From Nocardioidaceae bacterium (GTDB lineage: Bacteria; Actinomycetota; Actinomycetes; Propionibacteriales; Nocardioidaceae): 64,000 nucleotides of DNA. The position numbers and the translations under genes were made by a program. The notes under the pieces are model-generated. The model had not been told where the DNA came from. It saw only the letters and a program-made list of their open reading frames with translations, and did not search any database. The stretch's first letter is position 1. Every line of letters starts with the position of its first letter. Positions 46,786 to 57,938 of the stretch are shown piece by piece. The stretch spans positions 1 through 64,000 of the forward strand of contig JAURVT010000008.1 in the NCBI GenBank assembly GCA_030655315.1. Reading direction: 5' to 3'.

Positions 46786-48025
46786 GTGCGGATCGCGTTG
46801 CTGTCGTACCGGAGCAAGGCCCACTGCGGCGGCCAGGGCGTCTACGTCCGGCACCTCAGCCGTGGGCTGGTGGAGCTCGGCCACGACGTCGAGGTGTTCT
46901 CCGGGCAGCCCTACCCCGAGGACCTCGATCCCCGCGTGCGGCTGACGGAGGTCCCGAGCCTCGACCTGTTCCGCGAGCCCGACCCGTTCCGTCGACCGCA
47001 CCTGCGCGAGCTCACCGGCCCCGTCGACGTGCTCGAGTACGCGCTGACGCTGACCGGCGCCTTCGCCGAGCCGCTGACGTTCAGCCTGCGCGCCGCGCGG
47101 GTCCTGCGGCACCGGGCGCGGGAGTTCGACGTCGTGCACGACAACCAGAGCCTCGGCTACGGCCTGCTCGCCCTGCTGCGCCGCGGCGTCCCGCTCGCCG
47201 TGACCGTGCACCACCCGATCAGCCGCGACCGGGCCGTCGACCTCGCGGCCGCCTCGTGGAGGCGCCGGCTGTCGCTGCGGCGCTGGTACTCCTTCGTGCC
47301 GATGCAGGCCCGCGTCGCGCGGCGGGTGCCCGTGGTGCTGGCCGTCGCGGGCACGTCGGCGGCCGACTCGGTGCAGGACTTCGAGCTCGACCCGGCGCAG
47401 ATGCACGTGGTGCCGCTCGGCGTCGACACCGACCTGTTCGCCCCGGCCGGCCGCCGGGTGCCGGGCCGGCTGGTCGCGGTGGCCAGCGCCGACCGTCCGC
47501 TGAAGGGCGTCGTGCACCTCCTCGACGCCGTCGCCAAGCTCCGCACCGACCACGACGTCGAGCTGCAGCTGGTCTCGAACCTCGACCCCGACGGACCCAC
47601 CGCGCACCGGATCGCCGACCTCGGCCTGGGCGACGTGGTCCACGTCAGCAGCGGGCTCAGCGACGAGGGGCTCGCGGCGCTCATCGCGTCGGCCGAGGTG
47701 ATGTGCGTGCCCTCGCTGTACGAGGGCTTCTCGCTGCCCACCGTGGAGGCGCTGTCGTGCGGCACCCCGGTGGTCGCCAGCCGCGCCGGTGCGCTGCCCG
47801 AGGTCGTCGGGGACGACGCCGTGCTGGTCGAGCCCGGTGACGCCGAGGCGCTCGCCGCCGCGGTCCGCGCGCTGCTCGACCGGCCCGACGAGCGCGCGCG
47901 GCTCGGTGCGGCCGGTCGGCGTCGCGCCCTCGAGCGCTACAGCTGGACGTCGGTCGCGCGCGCCACCGTCGACGCCTACGACGACGCCATCACCGCGGCC
48001 GAGCGCCGCAGGACCAGGAGAGCCC

Positions 48026-48039
<14 letters not shown>
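46786..48039 (+). CDS. GT4 glycosyltransferase
   Basis: A 417-residue GT-B fold glycosyltransferase. The N-terminal acceptor lobe begins RIALLSYRSKAHCGGQGVYVRHL, with the GGQGVYV loop typical of GT4, and the donor lobe has ASADRPLKGVVHLLDAV, CVPSLYEGFSLPTVEAL (EX7E-type motif) and TPVVASRAGALPEVVG. The sugar donor is unknown. The GTG at 46786 opens a tight four-gene operon; the next gene overlaps it by 14 nt. Confidence 0.88.
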
Positions 48040-50514
<2,475 letters not shown>

Positions 50515-50531
50515 CGTGGGCGTCGCCCCGG

Positions 50532-51566
50532 TCAGGGGGTGAGGATCGCGCGGCCCCGGACGCGGCCGCCGTCGAGGTCGTCGATCGCGCGCTGGAAGTC
50601 GTCGAGCGCGTACTTCTGGGTGTGCAACGTGACGTCGCCGCGGGCGGCCAGCACCATCAGCTCGGTGAGGTCGTTGTACGAGCCCACCAGGTTGCCGATG
50701 AAGTTGATCTCGGCCGAGACGATGTCGATCGTCGGGACGTCGATGTTCTCGCCGTACCCGACCACCTGGTAGTCGCCGGCCTGGCGCAGCATGGCCACGC
50801 CCTCGGCCGTCGCGCCGCCCTCGCCGACGAAGTCGACGACGACCTCGGCGCCGTCGCCGCCGGTGAGCTCGAGGACCTGCTCGACCTGGCTGCCCTCGGC
50901 CACGATGCCGTGGTCGGCACCGATCGTCTGGGCCAGCTTGACGGCGTCGGCGTTGCGGTCGACCACGATGATCTCGGCCGCGGTGATGGCCTTGAGCACC
51001 TGGATGCCGATGTGGCCGAGGCCGCCGGCCCCGATCACCACGACCTTGTGACCCGGACGCAGCGTCCTCGCCGCCTTGGCCGCCGCGTGATAGGCCGTCA
51101 GGCCCGCGTCGGCGAGGGCGGCGATGTCGGCCGGCTCGAGCGAGTCGTCGATCTTCACCACCGACCGTGCGGACGTGAGGAGGTACTCGGCGTACCCGCC
51201 GTGCGTGCTGATGCCGGGGAACTGGTTCTGCGTGCAGTGCACGTCGTCACCGGAGCGGCACGCGCGGCACAGGCCGCAGGTGATGAGCGGGTGCACGATC
51301 ACCTGGTCGCCCTCGACGACGTTGGTGACGGCGCTGCCCACCGCGTGCACCCAGCCCGCGTTCTCGTGTCCGATCGTGTACGGCAGCGTGACGCCGGACT
51401 TCTGCTCCCACTGCCCCTCGAGGATGTGCAGGTCGGTGCGGCAGACGCCCGCGCCGCCGATCTTGACCACGACGTCGAACGGGCCGGTGGGCTCGGGGAC
51501 GGGCAGCTCGGTCATCTCGAGGTCCTGGTGGTACCCGACCACCTGGATGGCCCTCATGGTGCTCAT
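50532..51566 (-). CDS. NAD-dependent zinc alcohol dehydrogenase of the propane cluster
   Basis: A 344-residue medium-chain dehydrogenase. It has the catalytic zinc site GVCRTDLHI and GHENAGWV, structural zinc cysteines CGLCRACRSGDDVHC, and the NAD motif VIGAGGLGHIGIQVLK followed by acidic VVDRN, which favours NAD. Homologous genes (adh1) accompany propane monooxygenases in Gordonia and Rhodococcus and oxidise 2-propanol or 1-propanol. The ATG at 51566 has AAGGAG and overlaps the preceding stop (ATGA). It is the last gene of the leftward arm. Confidence 0.9.
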   Translation of the reverse strand: MSTMRAIQVVGYHQDLEMTELPVPEPTGPFDVVVKIGGAGVCRTDLHILEGQWEQKSGVTLPYTIGHENAGWVHAVGSAVTNVVEGDQVIVHPLITCGLCRACRSGDDVHCTQNQFPGISTHGGYAEYLLTSARSVVKIDDSLEPADIAALADAGLTAYHAAAKAARTLRPGHKVVVIGAGGLGHIGIQVLKAITAAEIIVVDRNADAVKLAQTIGADHGIVAEGSQVEQVLELTGGDGAEVVVDFVGEGGATAEGVAMLRQAGDYQVVGYGENIDVPTIDIVSAEINFIGNLVGSYNDLTELMVLAARGDVTLHTQKYALDDFQRAIDDLDGGRVRGRAILTP

Positions 51567-52363
51567 GGACGGTGCTCCTTCAGCGTAGCCAGTGGGATGA
51601 ACGTGGGGTCCGAGGGCTCGGCCCCGTCGGCGCGGGCGGTCTGGTCGCCGTCCGCACCGGGGTAGCGGGTGGCCAGCAGCCCCCGGCAGAAGTGCGCGTT
51701 GCCGTCGATCGAGATGCGGGTGGACCGCGCCCGGCGCAGCGCCATCGGCACCTCGTCGGCGGTGTACCCGCGACCCTCGTGGTCGACCATGACGATCGCG
51801 TCGTCGGTGGTCGGCAGCCCGACGGCCTCGCGCCGCCGCAGCAGGGCCTCGGTGTGCGCGGTGGCCGGGAGGTCGCCGAGCCGCACGGTGCCGAGGTCGG
51901 CCTCGGGCAGGTCGGCGTCGGCCCGGAGCAGCGCCGTGAGGCACCGCTCCATCGCCGCCGTGTGGGCCTTGCGCCGGAAGGTGGCCCGCAGCTCCTCGAG
52001 GTCGTGCTCGGCCTCGTGCAGGAACGTGCCCTTGTAGCCGGCGTCGGCGGCCAGGCCCCGGTTGATGATCTCGGAGTCGTGGTGGTCGTCGAGCTCGACG
52101 TGCACGCGGACGACGCCGTCGAGCGAGGTCAGCACGTCCTTGGAGTCCGAGGCCATCAGGTAGGCGAAGTTCGGCGAGCAGAACGACGTGGGTAGCCGCA
52201 GGTGCACGGTCACCTCGCCGTCGTCCACGCGCAGCGAGCGCACGAACCCGAGGTCGGTGATCGGCTCGTCGAGCTCGGGGTCGAGCACGACGTCGAGCGC
52301 GCCGAACGCCTCCGCCTCGGTCGGTCCGGCCCCGTGGGTGACCTCGACCGTCGCGGCCGCCAT
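51563..52363 (-). CDS. MIP18/PaaD-type FeS assembly-like protein
   Basis: A 266-residue protein. The N-terminal about 105 residues match the MIP18 (DUF59) domain: LDVVLDPELDEPITDLGFVRS and RLPTSFCSPNFAYLMASD, with the conserved cysteine. The remaining about 155 residues are unassigned (RRKAHTAAMERCLTALLRAD, TTDDAIVMVDHEGRGYTADE). MIP18 proteins help FeS cluster delivery, and PaaD serves a multicomponent oxygenase, so a maturation role for the monooxygenase is a reasonable inference. The ATG at 52363 shares one base with the amidohydrolase stop (TGATG). Confidence 0.8.
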   Translation of the reverse strand: MAAATVEVTHGAGPTEAEAFGALDVVLDPELDEPITDLGFVRSLRVDDGEVTVHLRLPTSFCSPNFAYLMASDSKDVLTSLDGVVRVHVELDDHHDSEIINRGLAADAGYKGTFLHEAEHDLEELRATFRRKAHTAAMERCLTALLRADADLPEADLGTVRLGDLPATAHTEALLRRREAVGLPTTDDAIVMVDHEGRGYTADEVPMALRRARSTRISIDGNAHFCRGLLATRYPGADGDQTARADGAEPSDPTFIPLATLKEHRP

Positions 52364-53406
52364 CAGACGGACGCCAGGTCCGCGGCCTCGGGCTGGCGCG
52401 GGCCGGTGGCGGTCTCGTCGGCGTCGGGGAGCCGGAGCTCCGCGGGCACCGGGATGTCGTACATCTTGGCGGCGTTCAGGCCGAGGACCTTCTTCTTGGC
52501 CTCGACGGTGAGCGGCGCGTACTCGTTCAGGTCCTCGGGGATCTGGAAGTCGACGAACCGCTCGACGAGCCAGCGCGGCGTCCAGATCGCGTAGTCCGAG
52601 GAGAACTGGATCCGGTCCTCGCCGAGCCAGTACATGAGCTCGCCCATGATCTGGGCGAAGTAGCGCGGCCGGGTGTGGATGAAGGGCATCGCGACGGCGA
52701 GGCCGGCGTGCACGTTGGGCTCCTGCGTGGCGATCCAGCAGAAGTCCTCCAGGCGCGGCAGCCCGCAGTGCTCGACCACGAAGTTGAGGTCGGTGAAGTC
52801 GCTCGCGACGTGGTCGACGTCGGCGACGTCGAAGGCGTCGCGGTCGAGCGGGCGGATCGTGGGGCCCTTGTGGACGTGGATGTTCGTGATGCCGAGCTCG
52901 CGGCAGGCCTCGAAGTAGCGGATGGCCCACGGGTCGTCGAGCTTCCAGCCGCGGGACTCGCCGTGCCACTCCGCGGTGTAGAGCTTGACGCCCTTGAGGC
53001 CGTACTTCTCGGCGTCGGCGTGCAGCTGCTCCAGGCCCTGCTCGCCGTTGCGCGGGTCGAAGTTGTGGTTGTACGTGAGCTTGTCGGGGTTGGCCTGCGT
53101 CAGTGCGAAGGCCTCCTCGGACTGCCCGAACCCCGTCTTGTAGAACTCGCTGAGGTAGGCGGGCTGGAAGATCGCGTGGTCGACGTACCCGTCGGTGAAC
53201 AGGTCCTTCATCAGCCGCTCGCCGCCCTGGTAGAGGTAGTCCTCGTAGGACCAGACCTCGGACTCGGGGCTGAGGTTGCGGTGGTAGTCGTAGAAGCAGT
53301 CGATGAACTGCTTGCCGTGGATGTTGCGCTGGTTCTCCGGCCGCGCGTCCCACAGGGCCACGTGGGCGTCGACGATGAAGTAGTTCTCGCCGTCCTTGCT
53401 GTACAT
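52363..53406 (-). CDS. Amidohydrolase-2 family protein of the propane cluster
   Basis: A 347-residue TIM-barrel metal-dependent hydrolase-like protein. Segments are YFIVDAHVALWDARPENQRN, GVKLYTAEWHG, TNIHVHKGPTIRP, FVVEHCGLPRLEDF and IQFSSDYAIWTPRWL. The usual HxH of the first strand is H-V-A here, so one metal ligand is missing; as I recall, orthologues in other propane clusters share this. It is conserved beside prmABCD in Rhodococcus-like species but has no proven reaction. ATG 53406 has AAGGAGAACGCC upstream; a longer start is disfavoured. Confidence 0.82.
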   Translation of the reverse strand: MYSKDGENYFIVDAHVALWDARPENQRNIHGKQFIDCFYDYHRNLSPESEVWSYEDYLYQGGERLMKDLFTDGYVDHAIFQPAYLSEFYKTGFGQSEEAFALTQANPDKLTYNHNFDPRNGEQGLEQLHADAEKYGLKGVKLYTAEWHGESRGWKLDDPWAIRYFEACRELGITNIHVHKGPTIRPLDRDAFDVADVDHVASDFTDLNFVVEHCGLPRLEDFCWIATQEPNVHAGLAVAMPFIHTRPRYFAQIMGELMYWLGEDRIQFSSDYAIWTPRWLVERFVDFQIPEDLNEYAPLTVEAKKKVLGLNAAKMYDIPVPAELRLPDADETATGPRQPEAADLASV

Positions 53407-53422
53407 GGCGTTCTCCTTGTCC

Positions 53423-53436
53423 GTGACTGGCGTCAC
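53423..53436. promoter_or_regulatory. Palindrome GTGAC-N4-GTCAC before the amidohydrolase
   Basis: A perfect palindromic pair of 5-bp arms with a 4-bp spacer 17-30 bp before the amidohydrolase ATG. On the coding strand it continues as GTCACGGACA, and the same string with a near-identical palindrome lies at 57978-57991 in front of prmA. Confidence 0.45.
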
Positions 53437-53489
53437 ACGTTCGTGGGTCCGACACTAGGAACCGAACGGCCCGGCAGCACGGGCCGAGG

Positions 53490-53505
53490 TGTCTCAATAT
53501 GAGAC
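53490..53505. promoter_or_regulatory. Operator TGTCTCA-N3-TGAGAC, site 1
   Basis: Inverted repeat TGTCTCA-ATA-TGAGAC between the divergent amidohydrolase and regulator 1 genes. A further half-site GGTCTCA follows at 53509-53515. The same sequence with N3 spacing recurs at 57515 and 57939, only in this locus, so it is probably bound by one or both regulators. Confidence 0.7.
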
Positions 53506-53569
53506 CGAGGTCTCACTGGCGTCGTCGGTGCCGGGGTAGCGTCGGTCGAGACGGACAGGAGGTGCCGGC

Positions 53570-55069
53570 ATGGACGACGCCCTGCCCCTCCGCGCGGTCC
53601 AGGGCGGGCAGACGGTCGGCACCGTGCCCGACCGGGTGCTCGCGTCGTGGCAGCGCAGCGAGGACTACGGCGTCTCCCTCGACGAGGTCGACCCGGTCTT
53701 CACCGGCACCGCGCCCCCGGACTCGCTGTTCTGGGCGTGCGGCGACGAGGTGCTCTCCGGGCTCCACCGGACGCTGATGTCCGAGCCGGTCAGCCTGATG
53801 CTCACCGACAGCGAGGGGCTCGTGCTCCAGCGCTACAGCGGCGACTCGGGCCTGCTCCGCTCCCTGGACGCGGTCCACCTGGCCCCGGGCTTCGCGTTCT
53901 CCGAGCGCGAGGCCGGCACCAACGGGCTGGCCCTCGCCCTCGCGGACCGGCTACCGTCGATGGTGCGCGCCGACGAGCACTACAGCACCAGCCTGTGCAC
54001 CTACACGTGCGCGGCCGTGCCCGTCCTCGACCCGGTCAGCGGCCGGCTCGAGGGGGCCGTCAACATCACCACCTGGTCGCGCTCGTCCAGCGAGCTGCTC
54101 CTGGCGCTCGCCCAGTCGGCCGCCGGCAACACCGCGGCGCTGATGCTCGCGCGGTCCCGGGGACGGGCCGCCCGCCCCGCCCCGCGCGGCGAGGTCTTCC
54201 GGGTGCAGGCGGCGCGGCTCGAGCCGGGCTCGGGCTCGGTGCACGGCCTCTCGTCGGCCTGGACCGAGGCGGTGGCCGAGGCCGAGGCGGCGCTGCGCGA
54301 CGGACGGGTGGTGGCCGCGGTCGGCGAGCGGGGCTCGGGTCGGTCGACGCTGCTGGCGCAAGCCCAGCGCCGGGCCCGCCCCCGGCACCGCATCCTCAGC
54401 GCCAGCCCGCCGCCGCCGCAGGACGTCGACGCGTGGCTCGCGCTCTGGACGCCCGAGCTCGGCAAGGCCGCCACCGCGGTCGTCGTGCGCGACGTCGACC
54501 TGCTGCCGGAGGCCACGGCCGACCACCTGCGGCGCCTGCTCGACGGGGCACGCCTGGCCTGGCGCGACGTCGTCCCCCTGCCCGACGGACCCGACGGCCT
54601 CGGGTGCTCGTTCACCGCCGAGGACCTCGCCGGCGTCCCGGCCTCGCTCGCGTCGACCGTCGAGACCGTCGTCCGCCTCCCGCCATTGCGCGAGCGGTCC
54701 GACGACGTGATGCCGCTGGCGCAGCACGTCGCCCGCCGCACCCGTGGTCGCGAGGTCGACTTCACCCCCGCCGCGGCGCGCGCCCTCGAGAGCCACCCCT
54801 GGCCCGGCAACGTCGACGAGCTCGTCCTCGCCGTCCGCGCCGCCGTCGCCCGTGCCGACGTCGTCGACGTCCACCACCTGCCCGCCGAGCTCGCCGGCGG
54901 CTCCGGCCACCGGCTCAGCCGGATCGAGACCGTCGAGCGCGACGAGATCGTCCGCGTGCTGTCCCGCCCCGGCACCACCATGCGCGCCGCCGCCGAGGAG
55001 CTCGGCATGTCCCGCGCCACCATCTACCGCAAGGTCGCCCACTTCGGCATCCAGGTGCCCGGCCGCTGA
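53570..55069 (+). CDS. GAF/Fis-type transcriptional regulator 1
   Basis: A 499-residue AcoR-like regulator. The N-terminus (VPDRVLASWQRSEDYGVS) and a GAF-type sensor (about 60-200; GTNGLALAL, CAAVPVLDP) are followed by a degraded AAA+ region whose Walker A reads VGERGSGRST (Lys replaced by Arg). The Fis-type HTH is at about 473-492 (MRAAAEELGMSRATIYRKV). The GAFTGA loop for sigma-54 contact is absent, so it should act as a sigma-54-independent activator. AGGAGGTG precedes ATG 53570. It is divergent from the amidohydrolase operon, with operator site 1 between. Confidence 0.85.
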   Translation: MDDALPLRAVQGGQTVGTVPDRVLASWQRSEDYGVSLDEVDPVFTGTAPPDSLFWACGDEVLSGLHRTLMSEPVSLMLTDSEGLVLQRYSGDSGLLRSLDAVHLAPGFAFSEREAGTNGLALALADRLPSMVRADEHYSTSLCTYTCAAVPVLDPVSGRLEGAVNITTWSRSSSELLLALAQSAAGNTAALMLARSRGRAARPAPRGEVFRVQAARLEPGSGSVHGLSSAWTEAVAEAEAALRDGRVVAAVGERGSGRSTLLAQAQRRARPRHRILSASPPPPQDVDAWLALWTPELGKAATAVVVRDVDLLPEATADHLRRLLDGARLAWRDVVPLPDGPDGLGCSFTAEDLAGVPASLASTVETVVRLPPLRERSDDVMPLAQHVARRTRGREVDFTPAAARALESHPWPGNVDELVLAVRAAVARADVVDVHHLPAELAGGSGHRLSRIETVERDEIVRVLSRPGTTMRAAAEELGMSRATIYRKVAHFGIQVPGR

Positions 55070-55104
55070 GCCGCGGGACGTGGGGCCGTTCCCGTGGGCT
55101 AGTA

Positions 55105-55687
55105 GCTCACTGGGCTGGGTCGGCGCCCGTCGGGCAAGGCGCGCCGGCGAAGGCGAACTGGTCTTGTTCGGCGACGCCGGCAGCAACGCCGCCGGACGGG
55201 ATGCCGGATCCGCTGTTGGGGTCGCTCACCTGGGCTGGGTCGGCGCCCGTCCGGCAAGGCGCCGCCACGAAGGCGTACTGCCCTTGTACGTCGAGGTGGC
55301 GAGCAACACCGCCGGGCGGGATGCCGGATCCCGTGAAGCAGTCGCTCACCTGGGCTGGGTCGGCGCCCGTCGGGCAAGGCGCGCCGCCGAAGGCGAACTG
55401 GTCTTGTTCGGCCACGCCGGCAGCAACGCCGCCGGACGGGATGCCGGATCCGCTGTTGGGGTCGCTCACCTGGGCTGGGTCGGCGCCCGTCCGGCAAGGC
55501 GCTGCCACGAAGGCGTACTGCCCTTGTACGTCGAGGTGGCGAGCAACGCCGCCGGGCGGGATGCCGGATCCCGTGAAGCAATCGCTCACCTGGGCTGGGT
55601 CGGCGCCCGTCCGGCAAGGCGCGCCGGCAAAGGCGAACTGGTCTTGTTCGGCGACGCCGGCAGCAACGCCGCCGGACGGGATGCCGA
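55105..55687. repeat. 120-bp tandem repeat, about 4.85 units, A-B-A-B-A
   Basis: The 619-bp gap between two convergent regulators is almost entirely a tandem array of period exactly 120 bp. Units starting near 55105, 55345 and 55585 are type A; those near 55225 and 55465 are type B. A and B share the TGGGCTGGGTCGGCGCCCGT and GGGATGCCGGATCC blocks and differ in the middle. The last A unit carries a B-like CCGGCAAGGC. Because 120 is divisible by 3, several frames stay open on both strands, including a 160-codon minus-strand frame (55107-55589) with a 40-residue repeat. Codon third positions (about 80% GC) are lower than in neighbouring genes, so coding is unproven. Confidence 0.85.
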
Positions 55688-55688
55688 G

Positions 55689-57467
55689 TCAGTCCAGGCC
55701 GTACTCGCGGAGACGGCGGTACATGGTGGCGCGGGACATGCCGAGGGCGGAGGCGGCGGCGGTGCGGTTGCCGTTGACGTCGGCGAGCGCCTGGACGATG
55801 GCGTCGCGCTCGAGGCACTCGAGCGGGGTGAGGAGGTGGCGCGACACGGTGCCGACCTCGGGCGGCAGGTCGCGGACCTCGATCTCGCCGGCGCGGCGGT
55901 GCCGGGCGGCGTCGCGGAGCGCGGCGGACAGCTGGGCGACGTTGCCGGGCCAGCTGGCGCGCATCAGCACGTCCATCGCGGCCGTCGAGCACCCGAGCCG
56001 GCCGCCGTGGCCGTGGCGCATGAGCAGGAACGGGACGATGTGGCGCACGTCGTCGACGTGGTGGCGCAGGGGTGGCACCTGGATGGTCCGGGGGAACAGG
56101 GCGCCGACGCCCGCGGCCTGCATCCGGTCGTCGTGCGCGACGTCGGCGCGGCTGGTGGCGACGACCCAGGCGTCGCCGCGACGGCCGAGGTCCTGCAGCC
56201 CCGCCAGGATCATGCCGAGCGTGGGGCCGTCGAGCAGCTCCAGGTGCTTGACCACGACGGTGCCGTCGGCGTCGGAGAGCGTCTCGAGGGTGCGGGCCCG
56301 CCAGCCGTCGAGCCCGGCGTCGGCGCCGTCGACGACGGACCACCGGCGCTCCGGGGCGACGCGTCGGTGGGCGCCGCGGGCCAGCGACTCCTTGCCGCAG
56401 CCGCGCTCGCCCTGGAGCACGACCCACTCCCGCGAGCGCGCGGTCGCGGCCACCTCGTCGCAGGCCCGGACCCACATCGCCCCGGTGCCGACGAGCCCCG
56501 GGAGCACCATCCGGGGGGTCCCGGTGACGGCGAGCACGTCGGACTCGGGGGTGCCCGTGGCGAGCACCTGGACGTGCGCGACCGCGCCGGCCACCCACCC
56601 GTCGGCGGTGACGGGGTCGACGGTCAGGCGCACCACGGTGCCGCTCGGCAGGGTGAACCGGGCCGGTCGCGACGAGCCCTGCTCGTGCTCACGGGCGAGT
56701 GCGACGACGGCCTTCTGGTCGCCCTCGACCAGGGCCGCGCGCGCGGTCTCGTTCATCATCACGACGTCGTCGTTGAGCGCGAGCACCATGGCGCCGCGGT
56801 GGCGGCACGCCCGCAGGTAGGCGTGGACGAGCTCGACCTCGCGGGCGCCGGCCTCGTCGAGCAGCGACTGGCGCACCCGCGCCGCGGTGGTCTTGGCCAG
56901 GGTGAGGAGCAGCGGGCTCGCGTCGCGACGCCAGCAGGTGAGGTCGACGACGCCGACCGTCCGCCCCGTCACCGGGTGCCGGATCGGCACGCCCGCGCAC
57001 GCGAGGTCCTCGAGGTTCTCGGCGTAGTGCTCGTGCCCGGAGACCCAGGTGGGTCCTCCGCCCTCGAGCGCGGTGCCGATGCCGTTGGTGCCGACCACCT
57101 CCTCGGCGTAGCTGAAGCCCGGGGCCAGCAGCACGCGGTCGAGGTGGTGCTCCAGGGTGGTGTCAGGCGTCATCCGGGTGAGGACCAGGCCCGAGGCGTT
57201 GGTGAGGACGACGCTGAGCGCGTGGCCGCCGAGCTGCTCGACCAGCTCGCGCAGCACTGGTTCGGCGCTGCGCGTCAGGGGCGTGTCGAGGTCGGGGTCG
57301 CGGACGTAGGCCATCTCGATCCGGTCGGCGGCCACCTGGGCCCGGCGCGAGCGGAGCCAGGACGCGTGGATGTCGGCACGCACCAGGCTGCGGTCGAGCG
57401 GGGTGGAGGTCAGGAACCGCGTCCGGGCATCGGCCAGGGCGTGGACGTCGCCGTCGACCGGGACCAT
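55689..57467 (-). CDS. GAF/Fis-type transcriptional regulator 2 (MimR-like)
   Basis: A 592-residue regulator related to AcoR and to activators of propane-type monooxygenase operons such as MimR. It has an N-terminal helical start (IHASWLRSRRAQVAADRIEM), a GAF domain (about 75-205; GTNGIGTALEGG, CAGVPIRHPVTG), a PAS-like segment (about 215-310), a degenerate AAA+ region with QGERGCGKES near residue 350, and a Fis HTH at about 567-587 (RTAAASALGMSRATMYRRL). GAFTGA is missing. ATG 57467 has GAGGTG upstream. It is divergent from the prm arm; operator site 2 lies between. Confidence 0.85.
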   Translation of the reverse strand: MVPVDGDVHALADARTRFLTSTPLDRSLVRADIHASWLRSRRAQVAADRIEMAYVRDPDLDTPLTRSAEPVLRELVEQLGGHALSVVLTNASGLVLTRMTPDTTLEHHLDRVLLAPGFSYAEEVVGTNGIGTALEGGGPTWVSGHEHYAENLEDLACAGVPIRHPVTGRTVGVVDLTCWRRDASPLLLTLAKTTAARVRQSLLDEAGAREVELVHAYLRACRHRGAMVLALNDDVVMMNETARAALVEGDQKAVVALAREHEQGSSRPARFTLPSGTVVRLTVDPVTADGWVAGAVAHVQVLATGTPESDVLAVTGTPRMVLPGLVGTGAMWVRACDEVAATARSREWVVLQGERGCGKESLARGAHRRVAPERRWSVVDGADAGLDGWRARTLETLSDADGTVVVKHLELLDGPTLGMILAGLQDLGRRGDAWVVATSRADVAHDDRMQAAGVGALFPRTIQVPPLRHHVDDVRHIVPFLLMRHGHGGRLGCSTAAMDVLMRASWPGNVAQLSAALRDAARHRRAGEIEVRDLPPEVGTVSRHLLTPLECLERDAIVQALADVNGNRTAAASALGMSRATMYRRLREYGLD

Positions 57468-57514
57468 GGGCACCACCTCGCCGCCACCGTAGCCCGGTGA
57501 GCGACCCACCCAGG

Positions 57515-57530
57515 TGTCTCAATCTGAGAC
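57515..57530. promoter_or_regulatory. Operator TGTCTCA-N3-TGAGAC, site 2
   Basis: TGTCTCA-ATC-TGAGAC, centred about 33 bp upstream of the -35 hexamer of the following promoter, an activator-type position. It lies between regulator 2 and the 102-aa gene. Confidence 0.7.
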
Positions 57531-57555
57531 GAACGCCGAAATCCCGCTCCTCCAG

Positions 57556-57584
57556 TTGCCTCAGGCGCCGTCTTCGGGCATAAC
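57556..57584 (+). promoter_or_regulatory. Promoter of the prm arm
   Basis: TTGCCT (57556-57561) and CATAAC (57579-57584) with a 17-nt spacer fit a sigma-A-type promoter. The start codon at 57612 follows after a short leader with GAGGAGG. A sigma-54 -24/-12 element is not seen. Confidence 0.55.
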
Positions 57585-57611
57585 CTCCACCAGCCTGAGG
57601 AGGTGGCGTCG

Positions 57612-57920
57612 ATGACGCAACGTGACGAGGACGCACGAGTTCCCACCCGTGGCCAGGACCCGCGAGCGGGGGGTGGCGGTGGAGGGGGTGCCGAGGACGA
57701 GACGTTCAACCCCTGGAGCATCGTCCACCTGGTCTTCGAGCACCTGGTCGACGAGGGGCTCCACCCGGTGCTCGGCGAGACGGGCGACCCGGGGGAGCCG
57801 GCCGCGGCGCTGCTGCGCGCGATGGGCGTCGTGCCCGACGCGCAGGGCAACCGCGAGATCAAGCGCGACATCCAGGCGCACCTGGAGACGCTGCGCACCA
57901 CGGTGCTCGGGGAGCGCTGA
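57612..57920 (+). CDS. Small protein of unknown function at the prm locus
   Basis: A 102-residue protein. The first about 30 residues are polar and glycine-rich (a run of seven Gly), probably disordered. Residues about 33-100 look folded and helical: ETFNPWSIVHLVFEHLVDEG, then GETGDPGEPAAALLRAMGVVP and NREIKRDIQAHLETLRTTV. I do not recognise a family. The ATG at 57612 has GAGGAGG 8 nt upstream and its own promoter and operator. Position suggests a role in regulation or assembly of the monooxygenase. Confidence 0.65.
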   Translation: MTQRDEDARVPTRGQDPRAGGGGGGGAEDETFNPWSIVHLVFEHLVDEGLHPVLGETGDPGEPAAALLRAMGVVPDAQGNREIKRDIQAHLETLRTTVLGER

Positions 57921-57938
57921 CCACCGATTCGCCGCAGG

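Noticed and set aside
55107..55589. A real 160-aa repeat protein on the minus strand
   Set aside because: Other frames on both strands are equally open because the period is divisible by three; start and stop lie inside repeat units and codon third positions are unlike local genes. Kept as a repeat, not a CDS.
55105..55687. CRISPR array
   Set aside because: The 120-bp units are contiguous with no unique spacers and no cas gene is near.
53647..57500. Very long plus-strand frames through regulators and repeats
   Set aside because: They read through unrelated genes in the wrong frame and give low-complexity arginine/alanine translations.
57510..57612. Sigma-54 -24/-12 promoter for the monooxygenase
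   Set aside because: No GG-N10-GC element with proper surroundings was found, and both regulators lack GAFTGA.
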